DNA of 64,000 nucleotides. Origin: Closterium sp. NIES-65. Lineage: Eukaryota > Streptophyta > Zygnematophyceae > Desmidiales > Closteriaceae. The notes under the pieces are model-generated. The model was not told where the DNA came from, ran no database searches, and saw nothing but the letters and a program-made list of their open reading frames with translations. The position numbers and the translations under genes are program-made. The stretch covers positions 186,001 through 250,000 of the forward strand of contig CANXME010002074.1 in the NCBI GenBank assembly GCA_948144175.1, in the 5' to 3' direction. Shown here piece after piece: positions 1-10,954 of this stretch. How positions within the stretch are numbered: the first letter of the stretch is position 1; each line of letters starts with the position of its first letter.

Positions 1-2089
1 ACAAACCGCACTGGCAGCTCACTCAACTCCTTTCCCTCAATCCAGAAATCCGAGCGGTAGAGCACCTGTTCCTGCCAGGTACAAATTGTTGTACCTATCT
101 TGAATAGCAGCTCCATCCCCAGCAGAACATCATAATCCTCCGATTCCGTCAGCCCACATTGCACTCTTATCGTCGTTTCTCCCTTCTCTCCCGGCTGCAG
201 AGTAATCTCGATGGGGTCCTTAGTACAGGGCATCCACTTTGGTGCCCCTCCCTCGGCTGTCATGATCAGTATGCCTCTGTTCACTATTTCCAAGTCCCCT
301 TTCTCCCGTAACTGTTCTGTCAGCTTCCTTCCCAGCAGGACACTCTGTGCGCCTGTATTCACCACGGCGTTCTCCACTAATATGCCCCTGACAGCCACTG
401 CCTTAGGTTCTACCACCAGGGCCGTGGGTTGGCAGACGAGTCTCTCCTCAGGATGCCGTCGAGCCGTCCTCGGCTTATGGCTTTCTTCTTGTTGCCGAGG
501 GGTTCTCCTTTCAGGCTGCTTCTGCTCTGTCCTGCCATCCTTCCCGCCGCTGCGCAGCCCCAACTCCTCTCGGTCTCTAGGTGGTATGGCCATGGCCCCG
601 TACTCTGCCTCCTCTCTCTCATACTCCTCCTCTTCATCGTCCTCCCAAGCCAGCAATGCCTTCTCAGGGTCCTCACTAATCTCAGTCTTCTCCAACTGTC
701 CCTTCAGCTTCGCCACCTCTCTCTCTAACTGTAACTCCCTTGCCGATTTTCCTCGCATTCTCTCTCCCTTGCTGTAGCACCTGTCTTCAGTATGCCCCCT
801 TTTCCCACACCCGGTGCAGATAGGTGCCTTGGGGCAGTCACGTCTGAAATGTCCTTTCATCTTGCATGTGTCGCACACTATGTCTATGGCGCAGTCCTTC
901 CGCACGTGCCCCTTTTCGCCGCACTTGTAACACCTGCGTCTATCTTCAGACGGCCTCTCTCTTCGTTCCTCTTCCCCCTGTCTCCCTTCCACCGCTGCCC
1001 AAGCAGGCCTCCGACGTTCGCTCGGCCGACTGGAGCTTGACCCCCTCATTCCTTCGAAAAACCTCTTTCCATCCTCCACTTCTTTCGCCACCTGGTACAC
1101 CTGTCGCAGCTTCGCCCGTACCCCCAAGGAGTATAGTCGGCTTCTCATGTCTCGTATCAAGTCCCCATCCAGTCCGTTGACGAACTTGGTCACTAGGATG
1201 CGCTCCTCCACGCAGCCCATATCCTCTGCCAGCTCCAGTAAACGGTTATAGTAGGCCAACATCGACTCTGCCGGCGCTCTTCTGAAGTCTTGAAACTCCG
1301 CCATCCGGTCAGCCGAATGCCCCGGGAACTGCTCCTGCAGGCTTTCCAAGAAACGGTCCGTAATATCTGCCGGTAAGATATCTCCTCTGTTGCTCCGCAT
1401 CAGCAGCCCCTGCCTCTCCACGCGGTAATGAGTCAACGCCTCTCCTTTGAGAGTCCTCCCCAAGCCTCTGAAAAATTCAATAGGATCCAGTCGCTCCCTA
1501 TCCCAGCAGTAGCGAATGTCTTCAATCATCATCAGGTAGTTTTTCAGCGTGGGCTCCTCTCCGGGTGCCCCCGAGAAGCGGTCTGGTACCTCAATTTTGG
1601 GTGGTGTAGTACTCATCGACCTGCCTGTCCCCCAGCTTGTGTTCCCTCCTTCTCCACTCCCTGCAGGTCGCCCTGCTCTCCCGGCCTCCATGGCTTCGTA
1701 TCCTCCAGCAGAGAATCCGTGATATGCTTCCTTGCCTCGCTGACTTCGTCGTTCCACCGATTGATCGTCTCCTCCCCTCAGACTACGCCTTTCTTCACGT
1801 TGATCTTCTTCTCCTCTCTGACTCCGCCGTTCTTCTCGATGATCTTCCCCTCCCTTCTGACTTCGTCGATCTTCATGTTGATCGTCTCCTCCCAGATCTG
1901 GATTTCCTCGGCGAGATCCACTCCCCACAGGTCGCCCTCCACTCCTCTCCGCGGGCGAGTCGCATGCAGAGCTCGACTGTTGTTCTCCGTGTACACCTCG
2001 TTCTTCCTCCCGATCCCCGCCTTGGTTACCGCGCGAGATCGTCCCTCCTTCGCCCGCCCGAAATCCAGGCATCCTGACCGGCGGATCAC
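1..2089 (-). mobile_element. Ty3/gypsy-type gag-protease, cut by the left window edge
   Basis: Read on the minus strand, an MSTTPPKIEVPDRF-type gag start lies near 1612. It is followed by a retrotransposon gag domain (about 1450-1080), then three zinc knuckles in series at about 935-785 (CYKCGEKGHVRKDC, then CDTCKMKGHFRRDC, then CTGCGKRGHTEDRC). A charged linker leads to an aspartic-protease-like domain at about 390-60 with an NTGAQSVLLG motif and a later DYDVLLGMELL strand. Reverse transcriptase and integrase would lie beyond base 1. A charged, coiled-coil-like leader region extends back to about 2089. The triple CCHC plus retropepsin order is typical of the Ty3/gypsy family. Largely open, with about one break in the part seen. 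No LTR could be delimited, so its age is unknown. Confidence 0.85.
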
Positions 2090-3130
2090 GTCCCTCCATC
2101 ATCCTCGCCGGGAATCGGTGTCCAGAGCGCAGTTGATGAGTGTGAAGCTCACGGTCGAAATTACTCATTCCTCACGGTGCATCACCGTGGGCAACTCCAG
2201 GCAGTAGATCCTGCCACCTCTTCTCTCAACAATCGTAATCCTGACTACCCTTTTTGCTTGTATGAAACAAGACTTAACTCCCTCGCAAGGGCTCCGCCGA
2301 TTTGCTTCAGCTCCTCTCTACTGCTAGTTCCCCGTGGTTTAGGAAATCACAATTGCAGTAAACGAGAAACATACAAGCAAAAAGCAACGAGTCTGAGCGC
2401 TACCCCAGTCTACATCCCCTCCTGCCTAGGTGCCTTGTCCCGCAAGCTACCTCTACTCCTAAGCGCGAGTCAGCCGAGCTGATCGCGTAGGCTTCAAGGT
2501 GCTAGCTGGGTCCCACTCGGCCCAATAGGCATGCACCGCCTTCCAGCCTGGTGAATGGCGAATTGAATTCCCAGGCTGGCTGGAATCGAATTCGCCACCA
2601 ACCTCCCCCCCAACCACCTCGAAATCCTCAGCAGCTCGACTCTGTATAGTACAGTAACATTCCAAAAGAGCAAACAAAGTAAAATGCAAAAAGCAGTAAA
2701 CTATAGTACACCTCACCTTGGCTGCTGTGTAATTCACACTTAGTTGCCAGCTAAGTGTTAATCACGCGACAGCATTCAAAAGGATACGTCAACGGGGAAA
2801 ATAGTGTTGACGGAAGATACCGAAATGCAACAGGACAGAGATCGAAAACCAGCCGATGTGGAAGCAGGAACATAACGCAGAAGAGCAGAGGGGCATAGAA
2901 ATAAAGAGAGGGGCATCAAGGAAAAGCGAGGAACCTGGAAAACAAGGGGTAACTAGCAAAAGGGGAGTAACCATCAAAGAGGGAATAAACTGATATGGTG
3001 TATGGATTATAAGTTGCACAAATGTTATCAGAAAGGTGAAAGCAAGGACCGAGCATGGGATGGCAAGGATGAGTGGGTGAGAGCAGTGAGGGCGATAATA
3101 CTCACTCTGTTTGCTCTCAAGCGACTCCTC
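2090..3130. other. Non-coding stretch upstream of the gypsy gag
   Basis: This stretch has no convincing gene. It may hold the leader or LTR of the minus-strand gypsy element at 1-2089, but no TG...CA repeat pair or primer site could be recognised. At about 2540-2600 there is a local imperfect duplication around the words GAATTC and CCAGGCTGG. Reading frames here are short and lack domain-like composition. Confidence 0.4.
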
Positions 3131-3136
3131 TCATCC

Positions 3137-3765
3137 TTATTCTCTTCCATCCTTCATTGCTTCCCTCCTTTCCGCCTTCCTTGCTACCCGCAGCGACTCC
3201 TTCCTTTCTCCTCTCCTCTCCTCCAGTGCGGCTGCAAACACTGTGATGCTGTAGCTTTAACCATGCCTGTTCACTGATGGGAGGCAGAAGGGGAGACAAG
3301 GAGAGCCATGAGTACACAATGGTAGTGGGTGGATCCGCAGATGCTCAAGCAGGCGAATAGCGAAGGCAGAAACAAAACATTTGAGCACAAACATGGTATG
3401 ACCAACAACGGAGGATAGGAGTGGAAGATGAGATATGGTGGTCGCGATGAGGCTCACCTGGTGCAGCTGAAACCCCAAATTCTCTTCATTGTGCTGCCCA
3501 CGTATGCTTCTCCTGCCATTGCTGCTTCAGCCTGGCTGTAGGGAAGCAGGCCATCATAAGGGGAAAGGTAAAAGGGCGGCTGGAGAGGGGGGAGAGGACG
3601 TTGCAACTCAGTGGTCAGCAGAGAATGACAGATGAGAACCAGTGAGGCACCATTGGACATGAATGGGACTTACCTCTTTGGCATGAATTTCCAAGAAATA
3701 CTCGTCCTCTACATGATCCCAGTAGGCTGCTGTGCTGCCTTGCTCCTCCCAACCCAATCAGGCTC
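3137..3765 (-). other. Possible exon cluster of an unknown host gene
   Basis: Three short minus-strand segments look exon-like. The first, 3765-3674, carries a YWDHVEDEYFLEIHAKE-type reading followed by a GTAAGT donor. The second, 3535-3458, is preceded by CTTCCCTACAG and ends at CAG/GTGAGC. The third, 3231-3137, is preceded by TGTTTGCAG and reads as a Glu/Arg-rich helix ending in TAA. The splice signals are good, but the phases of the three segments do not combine into one open frame as I read them, so either the acceptors are mis-chosen or the gene is degraded. I do not recognise the product. Confidence 0.2.
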
Positions 3766-3916
3766 CTGCACAGACGCGGGAGAGGGACGGTGGAGGGAGC
3801 TGGAGGGGAGTGAGGGGGAGAACGGTAGGGGGAACGCAGGTCATTACAAAAAGCAGAAGGGGGTCATCAAGGGATAAACAAGCACAGGGAAGGCGGGAAC
3901 ATGAATCGCATGAAGC

Positions 3917-4064
3917 GAAGTCAAGGTGTATCAGATTGACTGTACCTAGAGCAGACTTCCTCTCTGCCAGCCAATCTTTTGAGGCGCCTCAAAAGACATG
4001 ACGTGAAGTCAAGATGTATCAGATTGACTGCACGTAGAGCAGACTTCCCCACTGCCAGACAATC
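3917..4064. repeat. Duplicated ~60-bp arms around a perfect 20-bp palindrome
   Basis: The arm at 3917-3974 is repeated at 4005-4064 with about 85-90% identity (shared words such as TATCAGATTGACTG and AGAGCAGACTTCC). Between the arms lies CTTTTGAGGCGCCTCAAAAG (3976-3995), which is its own reverse complement. No gene overlaps it convincingly. Confidence 0.8.
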
Positions 4065-4353
4065 CGGGCGTATATGTGTGTTACGAATGTGTGAACGGCC
4101 ATGGGATGGGATACACGTGCTCACATGCATGCATGCAGGGAGCAAGATTCGCTCACCTATGTAACCAGGACCAAGAGACGGGCCAGTACTCTCCTCTGAG
4201 GGCCAGTGACCATCCATGCCATTGCCTCTTCCCCTTCCAGCAACCTCCCTCCGCCCAGCACACACAAAGATCAGCGCACACAACAGAGCAACACGCACGC
4301 AGGAGAGTGCATCAGTAGCACGAAAGGGAACGGACTCAAAAGAACTCAAATTC

Positions 4354-6030
4354 AGGACTAAGATTTGCCGCGCGGCGACCTAGACTGATCTGCCCCACGG
4401 TAGACCCGCCAACCACTTACCATACTGCCATGGCGAGGTGCATTCTGAGACGGTTCAGAAGGCTGACCGCCGACACATGCATGACCCGACCCCGTGGTAG
4501 GACTGCTGACACGTGCACAGGCCTCAGACAAGGCGGCACGCACACCAGAGCAGCCAACACCACACAGAAACAAACACAGAGGAGAGTTGGTCAGAAGAAG
4601 TAGAGAGAACAGACTCCAAAACATCATGATTAGTAAGACTTGCCGCGCGGCGACCTAGTCTCCTCGGCCCCCCAAATAGACCCATCCAACAACTTACCGT
4701 ACTGCCATGGCGAGGTAGGTTCTCAAACGGTTCAGAAGGCTGACCCCTTGGCAGGTCTGCTGATACGTGCATGGGCCTCAAACAAGGTGCCGCGCACACC
4801 ACACCAGAGCAGAGCAGCCGACACAACACATAAACAAGCACAGAGGAGAGTTCGTCAGAAGCAGCAGAGGAGACGGGCATGGGAAATACAAATGTTTTCT
4901 AAGACTTGCCGCACGGCGACCTGGGACTTCTCTACCCCCCCAATAGACTCGCCCAACCACTTACCACACTGCCTATGGTGAGGCAGATTCTATGACGGCT
5001 GAGACGACGAGTTCCTTGTCGCAGAGATGCACCACACCAAGTCCCTTGCAGGTCTGTTGACGCGTCCATGGGCCTCAGTCATGGGCACGCACATTACACC
5101 AGAGCAGCCAACACACGACACAGAAACAAGGACAGAGGAGAGTTCGTCAGAAGCAGCTGAGGAAACAAACTCGGAAGAAACAAAATTGCCCTCTAAGACT
5201 TGCCACGCGGCAACCTAGACTGTGCTGCCCCCCCAACAAATGCGCCCAACCACTTACCATCCTGTCGTTGCGAGGCAGGTTTGAAGATTCCAAGACGGCT
5301 CAGAAGGCGGACTCCCACTCGCACAGCACCCTCCTGAGATGACACTGCATTGAGTCCCTTGGCAAGCCTGCTGACGCATCCATGGGCCTCAGTCAAAGAG
5401 GCACGCACATTACACCAGCAGCCAACACAACACAGAAACAAGCACACACAAAAAAATTGTCAGAAGGAACAGAGGAAATGGACACGGGAAGAAAACAAAT
5501 CCGATCTCTATGACTTGCCGCGCGGCGACCTAGACTGCTCCCTTGGCAGGCCTGCAGACGCGTCCGTGGGCCTCAGTCAAGGAGGCACGCACACCCGTGC
5601 AGAGAACACAACACAAACAAGCACGAAGGAAAGTTCGTCAGAAGCAGCAGAAGAAACGGACTCAGAAGCAAGAGAATTAGATTCTAAGACTTGCCGCACG
5701 GCGACCTAGACTGAAATCTCCCCCAAAGATTCGCCCAACCACTTACCATACTTCTGTGAGAGGCGGATTCTAAGGCGACTCAGAAGGCGGATTCCTACTC
5801 GCACAGCAGCTTCCTGCGATGTAACCACCTAGAGTCCCTTGGCAAGACTGTTACGCGTCCGTCCGTGGGTCTCGTTCTAAGGAGGCACGCTCACGAGAGC
5901 AGCCAACACAACACAGAAACAAACACAGAGGAGAGCTCGTCAGATAGGCAGGAAATGGACTCGGACAAAATAGAAAATAGCATCTAAGACTTGCCGCGCG
6001 GCGACCTAGACTGTTCTACCCCCCCCAGCA
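4354..6030. repeat. Tandem repeat, about seven copies of a ~280-bp unit
   Basis: The word GACTTGCCGCGCGGCGACCT (with small changes) recurs near 4361, 4638, 4905, 5196, 5513, 5689 and 5989. Each copy then has a C-rich patch, in most units CCAACCACTTACCATACTGCC, and then CTTGGCAGG...CCTCAG, GCACGCACACCAGAGCAGCC, and an A-rich AACACAGAAACAAGCACAGAGGAG segment. Spacing varies from about 176 to 317 bp. GCCGCGCGGC is itself palindromic. On the minus strand most units carry a well-formed splice-donor word GTAAGTGGTTGG, so the array could derive from a duplicated exon, though its frames are not conserved. Confidence 0.8.
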
Positions 6031-6054
6031 AAACTGCGAGCACGCACCTTCGTA

Positions 6055-6370
6055 TGTCCCTCTGCGCTGCCGTCAGTGAGCTCCGAATCCGCGTCGCCGC
6101 TTCCACACACGCCGTTGCTCTCAGGTCGGTCGTTCACCCCTCTATTGACAGTTTCTAGCTACCCTCGTTTCCTTGCAGTCAGTGTCCTCTGAACACGCTC
6201 CGCTGCCGTCAGTGTCCTCCGAATCCGCCCCGCGGCCGTCAGTGTCCTCCGAACACGCTCCGCTGCCGTCAGTGTCCAATCCGCGTCGCCGTTCTCATAC
6301 ACACTGCTGCTCGCAGGTCGATCCTTCACCCCTCGATTGCCAATGCCTGGCTACCATCGTAGCTCTGCGT
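6055..6370. repeat. 33-bp minisatellite inside a diverged ~100-bp direct duplication
   Basis: GTCAGTGTCCTCCGAA followed by CACGCTCCGCTGCC-like sequence is repeated at about 33-bp spacing between 6177 and 6280. Flanking it, a segment with ATCCGCGTCGCCG, then CTCGCAGGTCG, then TTCACCCCTC occurs near 6085-6170 and again near 6280-6360. From 6430 to 6670 a looser repeat of GGCAGCGAAACTCGG-like words continues. No gene is supported here. Confidence 0.7.
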
Positions 6371-6725
6371 CCCGTCGATCTTCTGCATATTTCGCCGTCT
6401 TTCCTCGAATCGTGAACGGCAGTCACTCGGTGAAGCAGCAAAGCGTAGGGAACGGTAGGGAAACCCGGCGAAGGGCAGGAAAACCCCGCGAATGGCATAG
6501 AGACCTAACGAACTGAAGCAGAAGATTCCTACGGAAGGCAGCAAAACTCAATAAACGCCAGCGAAGCTCGGCGACGGTAGAGAAAATCGTTGAAACGGCA
6601 GAGGAATACCGGGAACACCGACGGTGAAACGACGAACAGCAGCGAAACTCGGATAGCAGTAGGGAAACATGAACATCGGGATGAAAGGTTCCGTAGCGAC
6701 ATAAGACGCCAGCGTGTAGTACGGC

Positions 6726-6728
<3 letters not shown>

Positions 6729-6767
<39 letters not shown>
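6729..6767 (+). repeat. Poly(A) tract, 39 A
   Basis: An uninterrupted run of 39 adenines. It may be the tail of a retroposed copy on the plus strand or slippage-expanded microsatellite DNA. The sequence before it (6430-6728) is repeat-like and shows no recognisable LINE, SINE or gene body, and I saw no clear target duplication. Confidence 0.75.
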
Positions 6768-6768
<1 letters not shown>

Positions 6769-7423
6769 GTCCAGGGACCGCATGCTGAAGGTTGATGATG
6801 CACGTCCTAGAAACGCATTAGAAGAGTAGTGAGTCCATTTTGCCGCTTGGAAGTGTTTAGCAAGGTGGTCAATATATCCTGCGTAGAACCGCGTGTTAAG
6901 TTTGTTCAGCTATCTTGCATCACTAACCTTCGAAAGCCCTCCTGCGTTTAACGTCTACGATTATCCTGTCGTCCTCAGGATGGCCTGTCCAGAATAAAGA
7001 AATCGCGGCTCGAACTCATATTTACCCTAACAAGAAGAAGCGTCCATGCAGGCGGATTATTCTCTACCAGCTAAAATCGAGCGTAGGAGCTTGCACCATT
7101 GGAAGCTGGGCCAACATATGGGATGAAGCTACCAACAATGGGAAGAGGAAAGAGGAGGTAGCGAGGGAAAAAAAGCTGGCTGTGTGGTGCTTGAAAGAAG
7201 CTTGGAAGGAATCGTCAGCTGGGTGGGGGAAGGGATGGCTCTGTGTCAGAAGAAATGGCACCTCTGACAACCTCGAGAAGATTTGGCGGCGCTTTCGAGG
7301 CGCGAAGTGGTGGAACATGAAATAGAAACAGTGAAGAAAGATGTTGGCATAACATAATCACGAGCTGTTTTCCTGGAAGTATATACATAGTATGTATTAT
7401 ATCAATTTCCACATATTATATTT
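6768..7423. other. Unassigned DNA between the poly(A) tract and the DIRS element
   Basis: No gene, repeat or RNA could be supported. Reading frames here have low-complexity composition and no splice-site support. Confidence 0.4.
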
Positions 7424-7592
7424 TTTGAAAGTGTACTTTCTAAAATTTCGTTTTGTGAAAGCGAGGACGTGGCCAGCGCAGCAAAGGAAGCGGTGCGACG
7501 CTACTCACCCCTCTTTTCGTCTACAAAAGAGGGACGTGAGGCTATTCGCCTCACCCACGTTCTTCATTTCTAATTGTAGTTCTACTTTCCCG
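7424..7592 (+). repeat. Split direct repeat A1 of the DIRS-like element
   Basis: 169 bp beginning TTTGAAAGTGTACTTTCTAA and ending GTTCTACTTTCCCG. It matches 21351-21519 with about six differences. It contains CTCTTTTCGTCTACAAAAGAG, an imperfect hairpin, and GAGGCTATTCGCCTC, a second hairpin. Confidence 0.85.
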
Positions 7593-7683
7593 TTCTCGTC
7601 CAACCTGACGAAAACTCAATCACTTCCGCGGTTCAAGTCTCCGACGACCCTGCTTACTGACATACTTGAGCACAACCTCGCCA

Positions 7684-9885
7684 ATATGACGCCTGCTACG
7701 ACGACCCAGAATCGAGATGGCGACAAGTCTTCTACCCCGACTAATACTTCCGAGCCCGTTCATTCGCCCAGGAGACCCGACCGCCGTGGAAAGCGTCCTG
7801 CCGACGACAATGCTGGCGAGGGACCGAGCGCGGTGGACGTGTTACTCGGCGGTAACACCCGAGCGACCCCCGAAGAAGCACGAGCGACTGCAAAGCAGAC
7901 GCGCGTGCCCCCTGCTGAAGACCTCGCGGCTGCTGCAGGCCAGGCAGGCTCCACGTCCCAGAAACGTCAGAAAGCAGTAGCTTCGAGCGAAACTGCCCCA
8001 GTCAACACCCTCCCCTCATTGACCGCGCAGCAACTGCAAACTTTGCTGACGATGTTACAACAGAATGCCCCGGTTACAGCAGCAACTTCGTCCGACTATA
8101 TATCAGCTCCTGCAAAAATTGAAAACAACAAATAAGTCGTCTCGCCACCTCGCACCAACAAGACCCCTCGCGTCAACGCGACGGCCCCCGCGCCTTTACC
8201 CGCCCCGGCAAATGCTCCTGTCACCGTTCCTGACGACAGCGACGACTCTGACAACGATGACGGTGAGGCCCCCAACAACGTTGCTCGTCGTCGCATTTTT
8301 GCACCCGCACCCCCTCTCCCACCCCTCAACTCCACACCCGCAGCTACCACGTTCGTGCGCAAAGGCGTGCGCGACTAGGCGGAGGTCTTCTCTGCCATCC
8401 AGGCTCATCTGAAGCACATTGACTTCAAGCTCCAGCACGGAGACATCGAAGGCGTGTCAGTAGAGCTACACTGTGAGATCCTCGATCGATCCTAGGGGGG
8501 GTTACAGACGCGTTTGCATGGGGGGTTATGGGCGCACTGACCCGCTACTGAACCAAGCCCTTTTATCCCAGTGGTCTAGTGATTGTGATTTTGACATGGT
8601 ATCAGAGCGGTCTCGGGTTCGATTCCCGGTGTATGCACATGTAGGCCGTTGCCGCTGTGCTTAGTCCTGGGCCTCCCAGTGTGAGGGGGGTGTCAGTAGA
8701 TCTGCACTGTGGATGCCCGATTGATCCTGGACAGGGTTACATGCGCGTTCGCCTGGGGGGTTATGGGCGCACTGACCCGCTATTTAACAAGCCATTTTAT
8801 CCCAATTGTCTAGTGGTTGGGATTCTGACATGGTATCAGAGCGAAGGTCTCAGGTTCGAATCCTGGTGTATGCACATGTTGGCCGTTGCCATTGTGCTCA
8901 GTCCTGGGCCTCCCAGTGTGGGGGGGTGTTAGTAGAGCTACACTGTGAGATCCCCGATCGATCCTAGGGGGGGTTACAGGCGCGTTTGCCTGGGGGGTTA
9001 TGGGCGCACTGACCCGCTACTGAACCAAGCCCTTTTATCCCAGTGGTCTAGTGACTGGGATTCTGACATGGTATCAGAGCGGTCTCGGGTTCGATTCCCG
9101 GTGTATGCACATGTAGGCCGTTGCCGCTGTGCTTAGTCCTGGGCCTCCCGGTGTGAGGGGGGTGTCACTAGATCTGCACTGTGGATGCCCGATTGATCCT
9201 GGAGAGGGTTACAGGCGCGTTCGCCTGGGGGGTTATGGGCGCATTGACCCGCTACTTAACAAGCCCTTTTATCCCAATGGTCTAGTGGTTGGGATTCTGA
9301 CATGGTATCAGAGCGAAGGTCTCGGGTTCGAATCCCGGTGTATGCACTTCGGGCATCCCAGTGCGGGGGGGGTGTCAGAGGTCCACTGGTGATCCCCGAT
9401 TGATCCTAGGGAAGGGTTACAGAAATATTGGCCTGGGGGGTTGTGGGCGCATTGACTCGCTACTTAACAAGCCCTTTTATCTCAATGGTCTAGTGGTTGG
9501 GATTCTGACAAGGCGCCCTCACCAACGTAGCCGATATCGACACACTCATTAATAAGCGCTTTGAAGTCCTCTTGGTGGCGGACAAAGCCGGTTTTGAAGC
9601 CGCTGATCGTTTCCAGTTGTACCAGTCCAAGAGCGTCCTTACGTCATGCTCCTACAAGCTTGCGGTGGCCGACGTGGCGGCGCTCAAGCGTGCTCGCACT
9701 GGCTACACTCGCGGCGCACGCATGCCTACTCGGGATGGCGATACGGACGGCAAGAGCATGCCACCCACAAGCTGCCACGAGACCCGCTTCAAGGGAGTGT
9801 GCTTTCGCTGCGGCCAGCCCGGCCACATGGCAAACGCTTGCCCTATGGGAGGGCGTGGCGCGCAAGGCCCCTCACACGTGGTGTG
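7684..9885 (+). mobile_element. Gag-like region of the DIRS-like element, split by a TRIM array
   Basis: Left of the TRIM array is a Pro/Ala/Thr-rich, low-complexity protein beginning MTPATTTQNRDGDKSS near 7686, with a basic RRPDRRGKRP patch and a QQLQTLLTMLQQ helix. Right of the array (9511-9885) is a helical segment followed by a single zinc knuckle CFRCGQPGHMANAC near 9800-9840 and a stop near 9885. A nucleocapsid-like knuckle at the end of the first reading frame is typical of Ngaro/DIRS gag proteins. Broken. Confidence 0.65.
8455..9510 (+). mobile_element. Tandem TRIM array: five LTRs alternating with four tiny internal regions
   Basis: The LTRs are 8455-8596, 8691-8830, 8927-9068, 9163-9302 and 9373-9510 (138-142 bp). 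Most begin TGTCAG or TGTTAG and end CTGACA or TTGACA. The four internal regions are only 70-96 bp. Each starts with the primer-binding site TGGTATCAGAGC (initiator-Met-tRNA type) and ends in a G-rich polypurine tract just before the next LTR. The whole array is flanked by the 5-bp duplication AGGCG (8450-8454 and 9511-9515). LTRs 1 and 3 resemble each other, as do 2 and 4, so the array has a dimeric higher-order repeat. There is no coding capacity. Each unit has an A box TGGTCTAGTGG-like word before the LTR end and a perfect B box GGTTCGANTCC after the primer site. Confidence 0.9.
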
Positions 9886-9895
9886 AGGAGGTACA

Positions 9896-10242
9896 TGTCA
9901 GAGGTCCACTGGTGATCCCCGATTGATCCTAGGGAAAGGTTACAGGCACGTTGGCCTGGGGGGTTATGGGCGCACTTACCCGCTACACAAACAAGCCCTT
10001 TTATCCCAATGGTCTAGTGGTTGGGATTCTGACATGGTATCAGAGCGAAGGTCTCGGGTTCGAATCCTAGTGTCTGCACCTCGGGCATTCCAGTGCGGGG
10101 GGGTGTCAGAGGTCCACTGGTGATCTCCGATTGATCCTAGGGAAGGGTTACAGGCTTGTTGGCCTGGGGGGTTATGGGCGCACTTACCCGCTACACAAAC
10201 AAACCCTTTTATCCCCATGGTCTAGTGGTTGGGATTCTGACA
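9896..10242 (+). mobile_element. Single complete TRIM (miniature LTR element), 347 bp
   Basis: The 5' LTR is 9896-10034 and the 3' LTR 10104-10242, each 139 bp with about six differences (roughly 4%). The internal region of 69 bp begins with TGGTATCAGAGC (10035-10046) and ends with a CGGGGGGG-type polypurine tract. The target-site duplication GTACA lies at 9891-9895 and 10243-10247. It belongs to the same family as the 8455-9510 array and is closest to that array's last LTR. It has no coding region, so it must move with enzymes supplied by another element. Confidence 0.9.
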
Positions 10243-10305
10243 GTACATGGGGCAGCGCTCCTTGCCACTATGCCGAGGGGCGTAGGTGGATGCACCGATG
10301 GTGCT

Positions 10306-10497
10306 TGGCTCGTAGTTAGCCACGTGTGTTTATTGGCTCGTAGTTAGCCACGTATTTTATTGGCTCGTAGTTAGCCATGTGTGTTTATTGGCTCGTAGTT
10401 AGCCACGTGTGTTTACTGGCTCGTAGTTAGCCATATGTGTTTATTGGCTTGTAGTTAGCCATGGGTGTGTGGGCTAGTAGTTAGCCATGTGTGTGCT
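10306..10497 (+). repeat. Minisatellite of a TGGCTCGTAGTTAGCCA hairpin unit, seven copies
   Basis: Seven copies, spaced about 26-30 bp apart, of TGGCTCGTAGTTAGCCA followed by a GTGTTTAT-like spacer. Each unit's TGGCT and AGCCA arms pair around a CGTAGTT loop. It lies in the non-coding spacer of the DIRS-like element between the gag knuckle and the reverse transcriptase. Confidence 0.85.
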
Positions 10498-10593
10498 TCA
10501 GAGCCTTACACATCCTTGCCGTAGGGGCAGGATGGAGGTAGGCATAGGCCATGTACCCGGGTGTTGAGTTTGATTATTGAAAGCTTTACCAAA

Positions 10594-10954
<361 letters not shown>

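Noticed and set aside
2459-2737. Minus-strand 92-residue frame with a hydrophobic start
   Set aside because: No homology-like pattern, lies in the non-coding flank of the gypsy gag, and no splice or start context supports it.
8590-8640. Possible tRNA genes at the TGGTATCAGAGC...GGTTCGANTCC segments
   Set aside because: No acceptor stem forms and the anticodon loop lacks the required U33; the words belong to the primer site and internal region of TRIM elements.
10306-10497. CRISPR-like repeat-spacer array
   Set aside because: Spacers are about 10-13 bp and similar to one another; the host is a eukaryote; it is a minisatellite.
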